From NCBI GenBank assembly GCA_900556535.1, contig USPI01000096.1, forward strand, positions 1-5,699: a stretch of DNA of 5,699 nucleotides, given 5' to 3'. Below the pieces are notes generated by a model that was not told the DNA's origin, did not search any database, and saw nothing but the letters and a program-made list of their open reading frames with translations. This DNA comes from an uncultured Eubacteriales bacterium. Its GTDB lineage: Bacteria; Bacillota; Clostridia; Oscillospirales; Oscillospiraceae. Positions 5,674-5,699 of this stretch are shown here, piece after piece. Numbering within the stretch: the first letter of the stretch is position 1; each line of letters begins with the position of its first letter. The position numbers and the translations under genes were made by a program.

Positions 5674-5699
5674 TCTCGCTTCGCTCGTCAAAAAGCCTG

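Overview
The window looks like a chromosomal segment from a moderately GC-rich Bacillota of the Clostridia, most likely the Oscillospirales (gut Ruminococcaceae/Oscillospiraceae type). The grounds are protein style, AGGAGG-type ribosome binding sites, sigma-A-like promoter boxes, and long acidic Glu/Pro-rich tails on membrane proteins. This placement is an inference; no rRNA or other strong taxonomic marker is present. All four genes lie on the + strand.

Layout: (1) 1-720 is the nearly complete 3' part of an rlmB-type 23S rRNA 2'-O-ribose methyltransferase gene, missing only a few N-terminal codons. (2) After 19 nt, 740-3109 encodes a 789-residue membrane protein, probably co-transcribed with it. 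Read by eye, its membrane and cytoplasmic part follows a P1B-type (heavy-metal) ATPase from end to end. However, the CPC, DKTGTLT, TGE, HP, TGDN and GDGxND signatures are all altered or absent, and the N-terminal metal-binding domain is replaced by about 210 acidic, apparently disordered residues. (3) 3110-3206 is an AT-rich promoter region with a near-consensus sigma-A promoter. (4) 3207-5210 encodes an EF-G-like translational GTPase of the EF-G-2/FusA2 kind, with strongly biased codons. (5) A GC-rich hairpin terminator follows. Only 12 nt later, 5262-5567 encodes a 101-residue acidic protein with one C-terminal membrane helix. (6) 5568-5699 is a non-coding tail with a terminator and a chain of inverted repeats that runs off the window.

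Two genes (rlmB, EF-G-like) belong to ribosome maturation or translation. The other two are unrecognised acidic membrane proteins. The main novelty candidate is the P1B-ATPase-shaped protein without catalytic residues, a likely pseudo-ATPase kept as an intact reading frame. The EF-G-like protein also departs from consensus in two GTPase motifs. All family comparisons are from memory of consensus motifs; no search or structure prediction was run.
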